29,753 nt of DNA from Nemertoderma westbladi (GCA_032718475.1 JAUCBJ010006213.1:1-29753); one strand, 5' to 3'; shown: positions 15,517 to 25,400, counted from the stretch's first letter. Program-made: numbers and translations. The notes: generated by a model from the letters alone, not told the origin.

Positions 15517-15793
15517 TAAAAGTTTTACTAGATTAGAGATAACTAAGTATTCCTATTCAAACCGTGTAGTAAGTGTATGGAACGATTTACCGTCAGACGT
15601 AGTTATGGCAGTCAATATTAATGTTTTTAAGAACTTGTTAAAAAAAGGATCTGTAGATCTACTTTTTTTTAACAAGTTCTTAAAAACATTAATATTGACT
15701 GCCATAACTACGTCTGACGGTAAATCGTTCCATACACTTACTACACGGTTTGAATAGGAATACTTAGTTATCTCTAATCTAGTAAAACTTTTA
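15517..15793. repeat. Long perfect inverted repeat, arms about 130 bp
   Basis: The left arm (15517 to about 15646) and right arm (about 15663 to 15793) are exact reverse complements over at least 123 bp. They are separated by a spacer of about 16 bases containing GGATCTGTAGATCTAC. The axis is near 15655. The right arm is part of a minus-strand LINE end, so the left arm is an inverted copy of that sequence. It could form a large cruciform or hairpin RNA. Confidence 0.93.
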
Positions 15794-16400
15794 AAAAGTT
15801 TATAAGAATGTCCTCTATTGCACCGCACCGTATTTGCGAAAGTAAAATAAATTTCTTGCGGTAGATCAACATGTTGATGTTGAATGTTGTAAGTCATTGT
15901 AAGATCAAAAATATGTCTTCGTACTTCTAAAGGCTGTAGTTCTAAGATTCTCAGCCTTTAAGATAACTTATACGACCTAAGTTACAACGGGCAAAAAGTC
16001 TACGAGTAAAGTACCGTTGGAGACGCTCAATTAAATCAATTGTACAAAAGTGAAAGGGTGAGCTAACCGGAGTACAGTATTCTAGAATAGGTCGCACGTT
16101 GGACTTACAGTATAGGCATTAAGAATTGCGTTTAAATTACCAGTATGAAAACATCTGAATATCATATTAACTATTTTATACGCCTTCTTCACCTGCTCCC
16201 TCTAAAGTATAAGTTAAACTTTAAATCACTACTTATAGTTATACCCAGGTCCCTACAAGATGTATCATATCTCAATTTTGAACCACATAGATGGTATTCA
16301 TTACTGTAATTACAATCTATTCTACCTGTACTGATATGAAGCACAGAGCATGTATGAGCCGCTATTTTAATCTGCCACTGCTGAGTCCAGTATTCCAGAT
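15560..16400 (-). pseudogene. LINE reverse transcriptase C-terminal fragment (CR1/Jockey-like), decayed
   Basis: On the minus strand the order of motifs matches the end of a non-LTR retrotransposon RT: a WQ-x-KIAAHTCSVLHI segment (about 16370), RDLGITISSDLKF (about 16250-16210), RPILEYCTPVSSPFHF (about 16090-16040), a DLIERLQRYFTRRLF helix (about 16030) and the terminal NRVVSVWNDLPSDVV (about 15600 or 15730). Frame changes and stops near 16200 and 15950 show decay. The last 114 codons (15553-15897) remain open, but the final part runs through the palindrome spacer into the inverted arm. No endonuclease or RT core is present, as in a 5'-truncated insertion. Confidence 0.75.
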
Positions 16401-16416
16401 CCTTTTAGAGCTACAC

Positions 16417-16573
16417 CAAGGACTACTATCAGACTATACTATAACTATACTACATAGTACATAGTATACTACATACATGTAGTAAGTATACTACATAGTA
16501 GTATAGTAGTCCTTGAGCTAGACTCAATAGGTGACTCCTAGACAGATAGAAGAGTATTATAGTAGTCCTTGCT
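16417..16573. repeat. TA-rich cluster with inverted CAAGGACTACTAT words
   Basis: CAAGGACTACTAT occurs at 16417-16429 (and at 15290-15302) in forward orientation and as its reverse complement at 16503-16515 and 16559-16571. Between 16430 and 16500 is TACATAGTATAC-type low-complexity sequence that can fold on itself. Confidence 0.7.
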
Positions 16574-16746
16574 GCCTTGAGTTATACTGTAGTAATACCT
16601 GAATACTGTCTGACTGTAATACAGTACAGCAGTAGGCAGGTAGGGGCCTACATGCAGACAGGCTTACAGACAGACTGGCCTAACAATACCGGTAACAATA
16701 ACAAATCCAACTACCGATATTTATTAAAATACTGAAATATATCAGT

Positions 16747-17811
16747 ATGTTGAACATATCGTCACTCTCAGATGATCCCAACCCAACCAGATCTGACTGC
16801 GTTGAAGAAGTTGACTCCTGCATTCCACTCCCCCCAGAATCAACCTGTTTCGATGCATCTCTCCCTTACCAATACACGAGCTCCCTTTTCGCACGGGACT
16901 CCAACACCCTTACCGAAATCGAATCGAAACTCTCGCAATGGGCGGGGCTACGCAATGTCCCTCAGTGTTGGAAGGTAGTACAACCCCTTCTATGCGGCGT
17001 CTACCTCCCTCGATGTCGAAACGAGAGTTCATCCCGATGGTTAGTCGACAGTCCCAGTTCCCTTGACTGCGAGGTTACTCGGAAACCGTGCAGCATCGTA
17101 GAAGAGTACCGAAACCCCGGCGCTATAGACAGCGGATGGCCTGACTTCCTGCGTTGCAACTTCTCGCACTTCAAACAAAACTGCGACATTCCAGAAGGCG
17201 TAGAATCCTTAGTCTACAACACAGTAGGGCAATGTCATTTCCCGTTGGTTCCAACAGATAACAAACTTAGTTGGTTCACGGATAATATAGAAGGATGCGG
17301 AATGCAATGTAAGAGTATGGTTTATTCTGATTGGGAACATTCCATCGCCCAAAATGCGATATCATTATTAGGAGGTATAACTTTAGCTTTAACAATATTT
17401 TGCGTTCTAACTTTCCTAGTTGATTGGCGGAATTCGATGAAGTATCCTGCTGTGATTCTCTTCTTTATGAATGTGTGTTTCGCAGTGAGTTGTTTGGGCT
17501 GGTTGGCTCAGTTCGCTACCAGTTGGGCCCGCGACGATATCGTTTGCCGTAGCGACGGGACGCTAAGGTTGAACGAACCCAGCGAGGGCGAGAACTTGTC
17601 TTGCGTTGCGGTTTTCGTTCTGATTTATTACCCCTCGATGGCGGCCGTTATCTGGTTTGTGTTTCTCTCCTACTCCTGGTACAATATGTTTAAGCGGCTG
17701 GGTGTCGCTCGCGCCAGGAAGTCCCGCAGACACGCCCACCACAAGTACTACCATCTCGCCGCTTGGTCCGTCCCATTCCTTATGACTCTCGCCATCATCG
17801 GTTTGTCGCAG
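16747..17811 (+). CDS. smo: Smoothened, exon with CRD and TM1-TM4
   Basis: Smoothened is the class F receptor that passes the Hedgehog signal across the membrane, in animals usually at the cilium. This exon holds 355 codons. The Cys-rich sterol-binding domain covers residues 18-147 (WAGLRN, CWKVVQPLLCGVYLPRC). Linker cysteines are C163, C184 and C188. TM1 is about 203-227 followed by DWRNSMKYPAVILFF, TM2 234-258, CRSDGTLRL before TM3 (285-312), and TM4 337-354. It ends LSQ before donor CAG/GTAGAT in phase 0; the next exon restores the conserved Q-VDG join. No signal peptide follows the first Met, and the frame is open upstream to 16702, so the true 5' end is in another exon; an acceptor AG at 16744-16745 or 16771-16772 is possible. 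Confidence 0.95.
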
Positions 17812-18613
17812 GTAGATATCATTATTATAATTTATTGTCTTACTATTGCTAAGTTTACCGTTAGTGTAGGTAGACCAAGACTGCCAGACAGGGTAGATAC
17901 TTTCCTAATTGGCATTCTTGATGGTTACGGATTTTAAATGTAAATTTTTTTTAAATAAATTTTTTATATATTTTTTTACCATACAATATGTTTTTACATT
18001 ATCCAAAACATAGAAATTGTATGTTTATTAAGAATTCTTCAAATTGTTTTAGATAAATAATTAAATTGGGTTGATCGCCGAATTATATAATGAAGTTTCG
18101 ATCAATATTTGGAAAATATCAATCAATAAGCGATACTTTCGATACCTCACAACATATTATTTGTTGTTTTAATAACAATATATAATTATTGTTTGTATTT
18201 AGTAGATAAACGGGAATCTGTCTGGATGATTAATTTATTATAAGTAATTACCAGCAATTAACTCGGGGGTCAAAAACCGTGTTGTTTATTATTATTCATT
18301 GAAATATTTATAAGGCGCCGTGGCCGTGGCCGAATACACGGTATTCTAGACACGCAGTAAAAAAAAAGAAGCACTAGAATATAAAATAACATGAAATCAC
18401 TTAAAAAAGTTAATTAACAAAGTGAAAGTAATAATGTTGTACGCACTAATTCTGTAGGATTTACTGAATAAATATGTCTTCGCTGGCTCTTAAATAGTTA
18501 AATAAATCTTAAATTAAATATTAAATTATATTAAATAATTTATGAGAGATTCCCATATCCAATTATTTACACTTTTAGTGTCTGTAACCAGCTGGTCACT
18601 GGCTTAATTACAG
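17812..18613 (+). other. smo: Smoothened intron 1
   Basis: An AT-rich 802-bp intron bounded by GT (17812) and TTACAG (to 18613). The coding frame runs 40 codons into it by chance. No nested gene or repeat is seen. Confidence 0.85.
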
Positions 18614-19153
18614 GTAGACGGTGAGTCAGCCCTCGGTATCTGTATGGTGGGCCACAGCAGCAGTAAGAGTAGCGGTATGCGAGCGGGATTCGTTCTCGCT
18701 CCGTTCGGCGCCTCGTTAGCCATCGGCGTCGCGTTCCTCGCCCGGGGTATCTTCACGCTGTGCACCCTCCGTCGCTACAACCCCGGGATTCTATCCTCCC
18801 GGGCCACCTCCCGCGTCCGCTGCACCGCGATCCGCGTCGGTCTATTCGCGCTCGGCGTCATGATTTGTTTCTCGCTCACCTTCGCCTGCCACATCTACGA
18901 GTTCTCCCGTCTCTCCGCGTGGGAACGCAACTACAAGCGCTACTACAACTGCAAGGCGACCGCGCGGTTCGCGGCTGGCAGTCGCCCCGAGGACTGCACT
19001 CTCGGGGATAAACCCACCCTGGCGATCCTACTCACCCACGTGGGCTCGGTGTTCGGGGCAGGGATCGTTCTCTCCACCTGGGTCTGGACCTGCAACACGT
19101 TACTGGTGTGGCGCCGTTTCCTGTGGCGGGTGTTCTGTCCTCCGAGACATGAG
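18614..19153 (+). CDS. smo: Smoothened, exon with ECL2 and TM5-TM7
   Basis: 180 codons in phase 0 at both ends. It starts VDGESALGIC (second extracellular loop, with the Cys that bonds to the top of TM3). TM5 is RAGFVLAPFGA and following, TM6 RVGLFALGVMICFSLTF, then the CHIYEF and AWERNYKRY loop. TM7 carries STWVWT, the class F signature around the Trp that is mutated in activating human SMO alleles. It finishes with WRRFLWRVFCPPRHE, the start of helix 8. The donor is GAG/GTAATT. GC content is high (about 60 percent) compared with the flanking introns. Confidence 0.95.
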
Positions 19154-19910
19154 GTAATTATTTAATCATCGCCGATTTATTTTATTTTTTGTTCCGAAAT
19201 TCAATTAATTTTTATTTAATTTGTTAATAAATCAGTTTCTATTTCAATTAGTTAATTAATTAAATTCAATTTTAGATATCTTGCTTCTCTTTCCAAGCCA
19301 TATTGAATGCCGTGACAGGAACGTTGCCTGCCCCCCCCCCCCCCCCCCCCCCCCACGGAAAATGCCCCCTCCCCCGGACTTTGGGACTAATGCCCCCGGA
19401 CAATTCCCCCCAGACAATTATTATTGCCCCTCGGACAATTACCCCCCCCCCCCCCCATCCCCGAACAATTGCCCCCAATGACACTTAACCACCAAACAAT
19501 AAATTGCCCCCGAGGAAAATTGCAAAATAAATAAGGTCGTTCCTTAATTAGCAAGTTAGTCAAGTTCCTAATTTGTTTCAACATTAAACAATAATTTTAT
19601 TTAGCTAAGTCAGTTTTTATATTTAATAAAACATCCATGTTTGCTTATGTTATGCTCAATAATTTCGATATTTTCCAACTGGAGTATTTCATTACAATAG
19701 AAATGAAATGTTAACGCACTGAAGCCATTAAATTACGTCATAAAAAAGATATAGCTAGAGACCGTGAGACTCAACCTCTTTGAGTTGGAAGTGTACCAGT
19801 CAGTCAGTCAATGTCGGTGAATCTTATTTAAGTAAGATTATTAATATAACCACAGGACTTACATCGCGCTAATTATCATAATATTTATTTATTTCCTTAA
19901 TTGATTTCAG
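19154..19910 (+). other. smo: Smoothened intron 2 with C24 tract
   Basis: 757-bp intron, acceptor TGATTTCAG/GTG at 19910. Inside is C24 (19331-19354) followed by a C-rich set of imperfect repeats around GGACAATT words to 19490, including a second C14 run near 19442. Confidence 0.85.
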
Positions 19911-20885
19911 GTGGTTCGAATGCGTAAAAGTCGTCTGATAGCCAGAGCTTTCGCATTGGAACACCCGGAGAGGTGCCGCAAAACACGCCACGGCAAAAAA
20001 TGCCGCAAACATGGCAAACACAAAAAACGCCACTGCAAGAAGTACATGGGGGGGTCGTTTCATCACGAGGACATTGTGGGTATGGGAGACCTCGTGGTGA
20101 GTGCGGACGAGATAACCAGCAACTGGGCGAGGGCGGTGCCCCATCTGATGCACCGTCGCCCTGCGCTGTGTCCGGACCCCTCCTCTGGGGGCGGGGGGGA
20201 AGCCGAGCCCCCCACCTGGGCCTGGTTCCCCCCGGTGCCCCCCCAGCGGGAGGGGGCGGCCCCCGCGGTCCCCCGGGCCAGCAACACCGCCCATATGCTT
20301 GGCAGCGCGAAGGCCCGCTCTGTATTCGGTCCCGCTCGTGTCCCCATCGTCCCCACACCGGATTGCCAACCCCGCGGCGTCCCCTTCTACCCGCAGCACC
20401 CCGCGGCACCCAACAACCCCGCAATGTTCCTACCCCAGGCGGGTTGCTGGCCCCCCTACCCCGCAGCGCACCCTTACGGGTTCCCTTGGAACTTGTTACA
20501 GTACGGCGAGTTCCCTGGGTTGACCGCTGGATGGCTCCCCTTCTACAACCCTTACTACAACGCCCCCCAGCGGTCCTACAGAGTATCCATTATGTCTGCA
20601 ACCGCTACCGATGAGTTTGACTCAGAAGACGGAATCGTTTCCTGTTCCGACGCCGAAGAAGAAGAACTACAACATCTTAAAGACGATAATTACAGCGACG
20701 AATTTGACTCGGAGGACGGAAAGATTTCCCCGGCGCCAGCTGTGAGCCCTTCCCTAACAGTATCACCTTACCACGCTATCTCCGGGGAGTCCTCCACTCT
20801 CATTGGCCAATCTAGAGCTTCGCAATCTAGCGAAGAGGACTGGAACTCTGAGGATGATGTTGTTTCCTGCATGGAATCCCATTAA
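19911..20885 (+). CDS. smo: Smoothened, cytoplasmic tail exon
   Basis: 324 codons to TAA. It opens with the conserved basic helix KSRLIARAF (the pattern KSKMIAKAF in vertebrates), then a Lys/Arg/His cluster (residues about 20-44). A conserved tail block follows (GGSFHHEDIVGMGDL...SADEITSNWARAVPHL, matching the AWAQHV region of vertebrates). The middle is Pro/Gly-rich low complexity. The end has three acidic serine repeats: DEFDSEDGIVSCSD, DEFDSEDGKIS and DWNSEDDVVSC. Acidic serine sites of this type suit CK2 or GRK-family kinases, which phosphorylate Smoothened in other animals; use here is inference. The joined protein of the three exons has 859 residues, between vertebrate (about 790) and fly (about 1036) lengths. 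Confidence 0.92.
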   Translation: MVRMRKSRLIARAFALEHPERCRKTRHGKKCRKHGKHKKRHCKKYMGGSFHHEDIVGMGDLVVSADEITSNWARAVPHLMHRRPALCPDPSSGGGGEAEPPTWAWFPPVPPQREGAAPAVPRASNTAHMLGSAKARSVFGPARVPIVPTPDCQPRGVPFYPQHPAAPNNPAMFLPQAGCWPPYPAAHPYGFPWNLLQYGEFPGLTAGWLPFYNPYYNAPQRSYRVSIMSATATDEFDSEDGIVSCSDAEEEELQHLKDDNYSDEFDSEDGKISPAPAVSPSLTVSPYHAISGESSTLIGQSRASQSSEEDWNSEDDVVSCMESH

Positions 20886-20990
20886 CTTGTTCTCCAACAT
20901 CATGTTATGCAATATTTTATAACCGTTACAATTTATTGTTTAACATTAACATTAACATTGGGTAGACGTTTACATTTTGATATCTTTATC

Positions 20991-20996
20991 AATAAA
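20991..20996 (+). terminator. Poly(A) signal AATAAA for smoothened
   Basis: AATAAA lies 106 bases after the stop, in AT-rich DNA. It is the first canonical hexamer downstream, so it is the likeliest cleavage signal. Confidence 0.5.
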
Positions 20997-20999
20997 TTC

Positions 21000-21840
21000 G
21001 GTATAAACAATCACAGAAAATATTATAAAATAATATTTTTATTCTTAAATTGTTACTTTTTCGTTCAAATATTCCCCAGATCGGGAGAAAAAGTTGTACT
21101 TTTTTCCCTAGGGAAAACAAGTAACCCATAGGATTGCATTGATTTTACTTTTTTCCCCGGCGAAAAAAGTAACATAAAATATTTTTGGTGGAATTTCTTA
21201 AATTATATTACATGTGTTGAAAGATCATCGAAGTGGAAAGGTTTCCAAGTAATTTGAGTAAAATCCATTGAAACACTCAATAGTTATCACAACTTTAAAG
21301 TCTGCAAGGCGAATTACAAAATAGAACTCAATATCCAATATTGGTTTATGTTGTTAAGCGGTTCTCTAGTTACGTAATAAATATTCGAGGAGAACACTAC
21401 AAATTATTTTAACAATGAGTAAGGCAACATCGAGAGTTGAAGAGTACAATAATTTAAATCGCAGTAACTATGGAAGAAATAATAGTAAAATACTACAGTT
21501 CAATTTATTCTGTTACACCATGGCCGCTACTTGTAGCCCATTCGATATCATTCTATATTTTATTAAAGAATTGAGCAACAAAAAAGTCAAATTTAAGAAT
21601 AATTTTACTACGTATTACATGGGAAAATACGTACAACTTTTTTCCAATATTCTCTCGACCCTTTATTAACCTCGCAGACGCCCGGTTAATAAAATGCCTC
21701 GGGAATAATGAAAAAAAAGTTCTACTTTTTTTCCCATGTAATAAATAATTATTACTATTTATTATACAAATGGGCTTTTTTCTCTTTTTTTTATATTGTT
21801 CGCGATAAAAACCCGTAACTTCATTAATATTGGTGTTTCT
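21000..21840. other. AT-rich intergenic DNA with short A/T hairpins
   Basis: Three short stretches have arms of the form ACTTTTTTC and GAAAAAAGT around CG-rich or CTAG centres: about 21093-21122, 21145-21172 and 21708-21735. No gene is supported. A frame at 21415-21669 is AT-rich and without recognisable features. Confidence 0.5.
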
Positions 21841-21844
21841 ACAG

Positions 21845-21908
21845 AATCAATTATGTGTTAATAATTAGTACTCAATGTCGCAGTCATCTAGATGTAGTGC
21901 AATACCAG
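21845..21908 (+). CDS. Candidate upstream exon of the REP/RING ligase (short)
   Basis: A 64-base segment is bounded by a good acceptor (TTTCTACAG) and a strong donor (CCAG/GTATGT). Within it ATG at 21875 opens 11 codons and ends in phase 1, which fits the exon at 24613 and keeps the frame to the final stop. It could be an alternative first coding exon to 23377-23461. Short length makes a chance match possible. Confidence 0.35.
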
Positions 21909-22490
21909 GTATGTTTGCTAATAATGTTTTAAACAATTTTATAAACTAAAACTCTTTTATTTTATTTGGTGTTGGAGGCAGATTTACCACGAAGTTATGC
22001 AAATTGCAACCTTTACTGTAATTATATCGTAAACTATGGCACAATAATATAGAGCAATATATTTAATTAATCTTTAGGCCACAATTATTTTTTTTATTAG
22101 AGTTTTCGTTCAGTTTCTGGATATTTATAAGATAAAAGAATAATCGGTCAGTTTGTTTTTATCAATAATCGATATTATCATATCACTGCCAATCCATATC
22201 ACGGCGTGTCTTTGTACTTATATTTTATGTGTTCGTGGTTTATTATCTTTATTAATATTTATGTGTTACTTTTTTCTCACATTAATTTCGTGTATTTTAG
22301 CATATTTTTTATGCAATAAATTTTATAAAGTTATATTATAAAGAGAGCAATTGAATATTGTTATTTATTATGTAAAACAAATACGTATATTTATCTTAAA
22401 TTTCTCTATTTTTATCTCGTGGGGGGGTAAAGTTACAGTGGTTCGAGTAATAATAATAATCGAATAATACGCTTTAACCTGATCCTTTCC
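21909..22490. other. AT-rich DNA, no gene seen
   Basis: T-rich on the plus strand. A hydrophobic frame at 22153-22341 reflects the T-rich composition (Phe, Leu, Ile) and is not called a gene. Confidence 0.5.
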
Positions 22491-22950
22491 CTGTATTGTT
22501 CACGAAATAGTTATTGGTTATGTTAGAAAAGTCTGCCACTGTAACATGCTCCTTTCCCTATATTATTAATGAGATCGTTTATTGTTTTGATTAGAAAAGC
22601 CTACTTCAGTAACCCCTCCTTCAATTGGTTTCGATATCGTTTATTGTGTTTGTTAGAAAACACGGTCTCTGAAACCTGCACCTTTCCACAATTGTTGAAG
22701 AGATCGTTTATTGTTTTGGTTAAAAAAAAGCCCGCTTCTAATTTGCTCCTTTCCTTCTATTATTAACGATTCAGTATATGTTTGAGACGGGGGGGGGGGG
22801 GGGGGGGGGCTGGACGCAACTCCCATCTTGGCGAATTAATATCCCGCCTCAATGTTAAATTCTCAATTTAGGTAAATGAGCAGGTTACAGTGGCACGTTA
22901 TTTTAACCAAAACAATAAACTAAACACGCAATAGAACAGGTTACAGTTAC
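22490..22950. repeat. Satellite in two orientations around a G21 run
   Basis: From 22490 to 22770 there are four reverse-oriented units (GTTTATTGTTTTGRTTAGAAAAG, then CTGTAACCTGCTCCTTTCC). After a G run at 22789-22809, one to two forward units follow (GAGCAGGTTACAG...ACCAAAACAATAAAC) at 22862-22950. They are the same family as 1-255. Confidence 0.8.
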
Positions 22951-23376
22951 ATTAGTCTGGCAGTTTAAAGAGACGCGGACATAAAAAGCAATTAAAAGGA
23001 CGAAAAAATGGTAGTGCAAATTCGACAATTTGACGAAAAAGTTAAAAAATCAGACGTAAAAAATTACTATTCGGTCAGCTGATCACCTGGTTAGCTGGTA
23101 ATACTGTAGTACTGCTGTACAGTACCGGTATGTAATATGAGACCGCTACCAGGATACTGCAGTGGTAGGCCAACTGTGATAGACTGATTACAGGATTGCA
23201 GGAGTAAGATTACTGCTGTACTGTAGTATTACAGATTAGCCTACCGGTACTACTGGTACATACTAGACCAAGCCTATGTGAGTAAGTGGTGTAGTAATGA
23301 TCGACTACGATTGATAGTCAATAGGACGTCGAGACATCCATAGTTCTACCGGTATTGACTGACAGACTGATTGAAT
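22951..23376. other. Intergenic DNA rich in GTACCGG and ACTGTAGTA words
   Basis: No coding frame. Many short repeats of CAGTACTG/TACTGTAG type (23090-23290) may be the promoter and 5' UTR side of the exon at 23377, but no TATA box or CpG cluster marks it. Confidence 0.4.
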
Positions 23377-23461
23377 ATGGCTGCTGAAGAATTGGTGCGA
23401 ACTCTATTCGCTGGAATGGTTTTAGAAGAAATGGTACAACAACTCTCCACGGAATCGACAA
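23377..23461 (+). CDS. Candidate first coding exon of the REP/RING ligase
   Basis: ATG (23377) opens 28 codons with an amphipathic helix pattern (Leu, Val, Met, Glu) and ends with a phase-1 base before GTAGGC. Joined to 24613 it gives a frame of 544 codons including the stop with no interruption. The donor is weak (ACAA/GTAGGC). The competing exon at 21875-21908 has a better donor. Both could be used from different promoters. Confidence 0.45.
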
Positions 23462-24074
23462 GTAGGCATTCCTGTTATCACATAACAGTATTATCACAGT
23501 AATTCAGTAGGTCAGTAGGCCTATACCGGTACTGCGGTAGCTCGGTGCGGTAGGTACTATAGGCCTAGGTAACTTATCCTGTTATCGGAACTGGAGTAGA
23601 ATGCAGTTTTACTCGTATCGTATGCAGGCAGCAGGGGCAGGTTCAGGTATACCCGTTGGTAATGAATGCCCTTTCCTTTCCTGCTTTCAGCTGCAGTTAC
23701 TAACTGCAGAACTGACTGTGACAGACTTTAATGGTAAAATGTATCGTTTAATTTAGATGGCAGATAATGTACTTATATGATATGTAATCATGTCATATAG
23801 TTAGGCTACAGTACGAGTACATTTGTAAATTCATTGCACTATTCGGCAAAAATTATTCCTCAAATTGTTCCTTTTCATAGTGTTGACAGGGCCTTTCGAG
23901 GTTGAGACTGTGTAAACATGTACAATGAAAAGGTGCTCCTCAAAACATTATTTCCCCAGTATTCACATGGCTGCATGGTTTATCGAAGTGTTGACTATTG
24001 AGGGGGTGGGGGTAAGTGGTGGTTGTTTTAATTTGTTTATCAATTCCAATATGGTTGAAAAATGCCGTAACTTT
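23462..24074 (+). other. Intronic or intergenic DNA, no gene seen
   Basis: No feature beyond short GTACCGG and CAGTAGG words. Probably intron of the REP/RING gene if 23377 is its first exon. Confidence 0.4.
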
Positions 24075-24183
24075 TGACTTCCTCGATTTCCTTGACTTCC
24101 GCAGGTTAACTTCGAGACCATTATCTTTGGACCACTTCGCTACCTCATCCAGTTCAAGCTGTATGGCCTCTCTTGAGTCACTG
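24075..24183 (-). pseudogene. LINE reverse transcriptase fragment
   Basis: On the minus strand about 35 codons read as an RT segment: Gln-x-Glu-Leu-Asp-Glu-Val-Ala-Lys-Trp-Ser-Lys-Asp-Asn-Gly-Leu, the LDxVxxWSxxNGLxxN motif found after the YxDD box in non-LTR elements. Flanks are unrelated AT-rich DNA, so it is an old remnant, probably intronic. Confidence 0.65.
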
Positions 24184-24612
24184 TAAAATAAAAGATCAAA
24201 TTATAGTGATCAAATTTAGCGGAATATCAGACATTGTTGCCAAAATGGCCGACAATGGAAATACAGAAATTTCACTAAATTTTATTTTATGGCCTGTCTG
24301 ACTTAGAGCGCAACTCTATAATTAATACAAATTGTGATTTGTTTCAGATATCAGAGGTTGACTTTTGACTATGCCACTCCCCTCTTAAGTTTAAATATGA
24401 AGCGAGTTTGAAAGATGTCGTTCGCGGCGAATACATACTAAAATCGAGTTATATTGGTGTTGTAAGGGTCTAAGCCACGATTCTAAGTAAAACAAATTCC
24501 TTATATGACAATTTCTCCCCTCTTATTCTTTCACATACAGACATAACGTACTAACGCCACGCTCCAGTTAACTTGTTTACCACGTTAGATACTTTGATGT
24601 TTATCCCTTTAG

Positions 24613-24843
24613 ATCAGCGGTCGGATTTTGGTGTGGGCGATATAGTCCGAATAGACTTGGATGGGGAAATGGTGAAGGCTCTACACGACGATAAACACGG
24701 AGGTTGGAACGAGGAAATAGTCTTCTGTTTGGGGGTTGTCGGTAGTGTCGTGTCGATTTTATCAAACAATGACGTCAGAGTTTCCTATCCCAACGATAAA
24801 ACCTGGAGGATTAATCCTATCGCCTTGACTAAAATTTCTAAGG
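24613..24843 (+). CDS. REP/RING ubiquitin ligase, exon with REP repeat 1
   Basis: 77 codons in phase 1 at both ends (acceptor CCCTTTAG/AT, donor AAGG/GTTGGT). It encodes one Mind-bomb-type SH3-like repeat: DFGVGDIVRIDLDGEMVKAL, then GGWNEEI, LGVVGSVVSI, DVRVSYP and the W-x-NP-x-ALTKI end. In Mind bomb proteins paired repeats of this type bind the cytoplasmic tails of Notch ligands. Whether this protein has that partner is unknown. Because both introns are phase 1, the repeat is a clean shuffling module. Confidence 0.85.
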
Positions 24844-25400
24844 GTTGGTCAGTCAGTAGATGTCATACATAATATGTACACGTTGTGTGCACCATGTTCT
24901 AGCATATAAAAGCTTATTGTATCAATAACACCTGGATGCCCCCCTCCTTTTTCTATATAATATAAATTTTTGGTTCCAAATCAATAATTCAAAACTGATT
25001 TTTGTTGTAAAGAAATTAACTTTTGGAAATATACAGTACAGTATACATACACTGAAATATGTGCAACGTTTTTTTACTGAGATATCGAGAGTAAAGATAT
25101 AGAGAGTAAACATATCGAGAGTAAAAATATCGAGAGTAAAAATATTGCATTTTTTATGCTATCAATTTTGATAAATATTTTTGTTCTAGAACATATTTTT
25201 TTGTTCTAAAAATTATCATACAACCCTTATTAAAAAAAATTGTTACTCACAATAATTTTCATGTTTAGATATTTTTCAATATAGGCCTAACCCTAGAGTT
25301 GTGTGCAGCAGTTTATTGTAGAACAAGTAGGTAATGATTTAGCGAGAATGCTATTGTTTACCGCCAGCACTCCCCCCCCCCCCCCCCCCCCCACCCCCAG
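24844..25400 (+). other. Intron with C21 polypyrimidine tract
   Basis: 557 bp between GT at 24844 and AG at 25399-25400. The acceptor tract is C21 (25372-25392) then ACCCCCAG, a nearly pure cytosine tract, not the usual T-rich one. Around 25078-25145 the phrase ATATCGAGAGTAAA is repeated four times in tandem with a 19-bp period. Confidence 0.8.

Noticed and set aside
17812-17937. Extension of the Smoothened reading frame past 17811 to a stop at 17937
   Set aside because: The conserved Q-VDG join, GT donor and next exon show this is intron; the extension is AT-driven and has no homology to the receptor.
19869-20424. Minus-strand frames of about 175 codons
   Set aside because: Antisense to the Smoothened tail exon, where GC-rich codons remove stops on the other strand.
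22153-22341. Hydrophobic 62-codon frame that could be read as a small membrane protein
   Set aside because: Composition follows the T-rich DNA; no start context, neighbours or conserved pattern.
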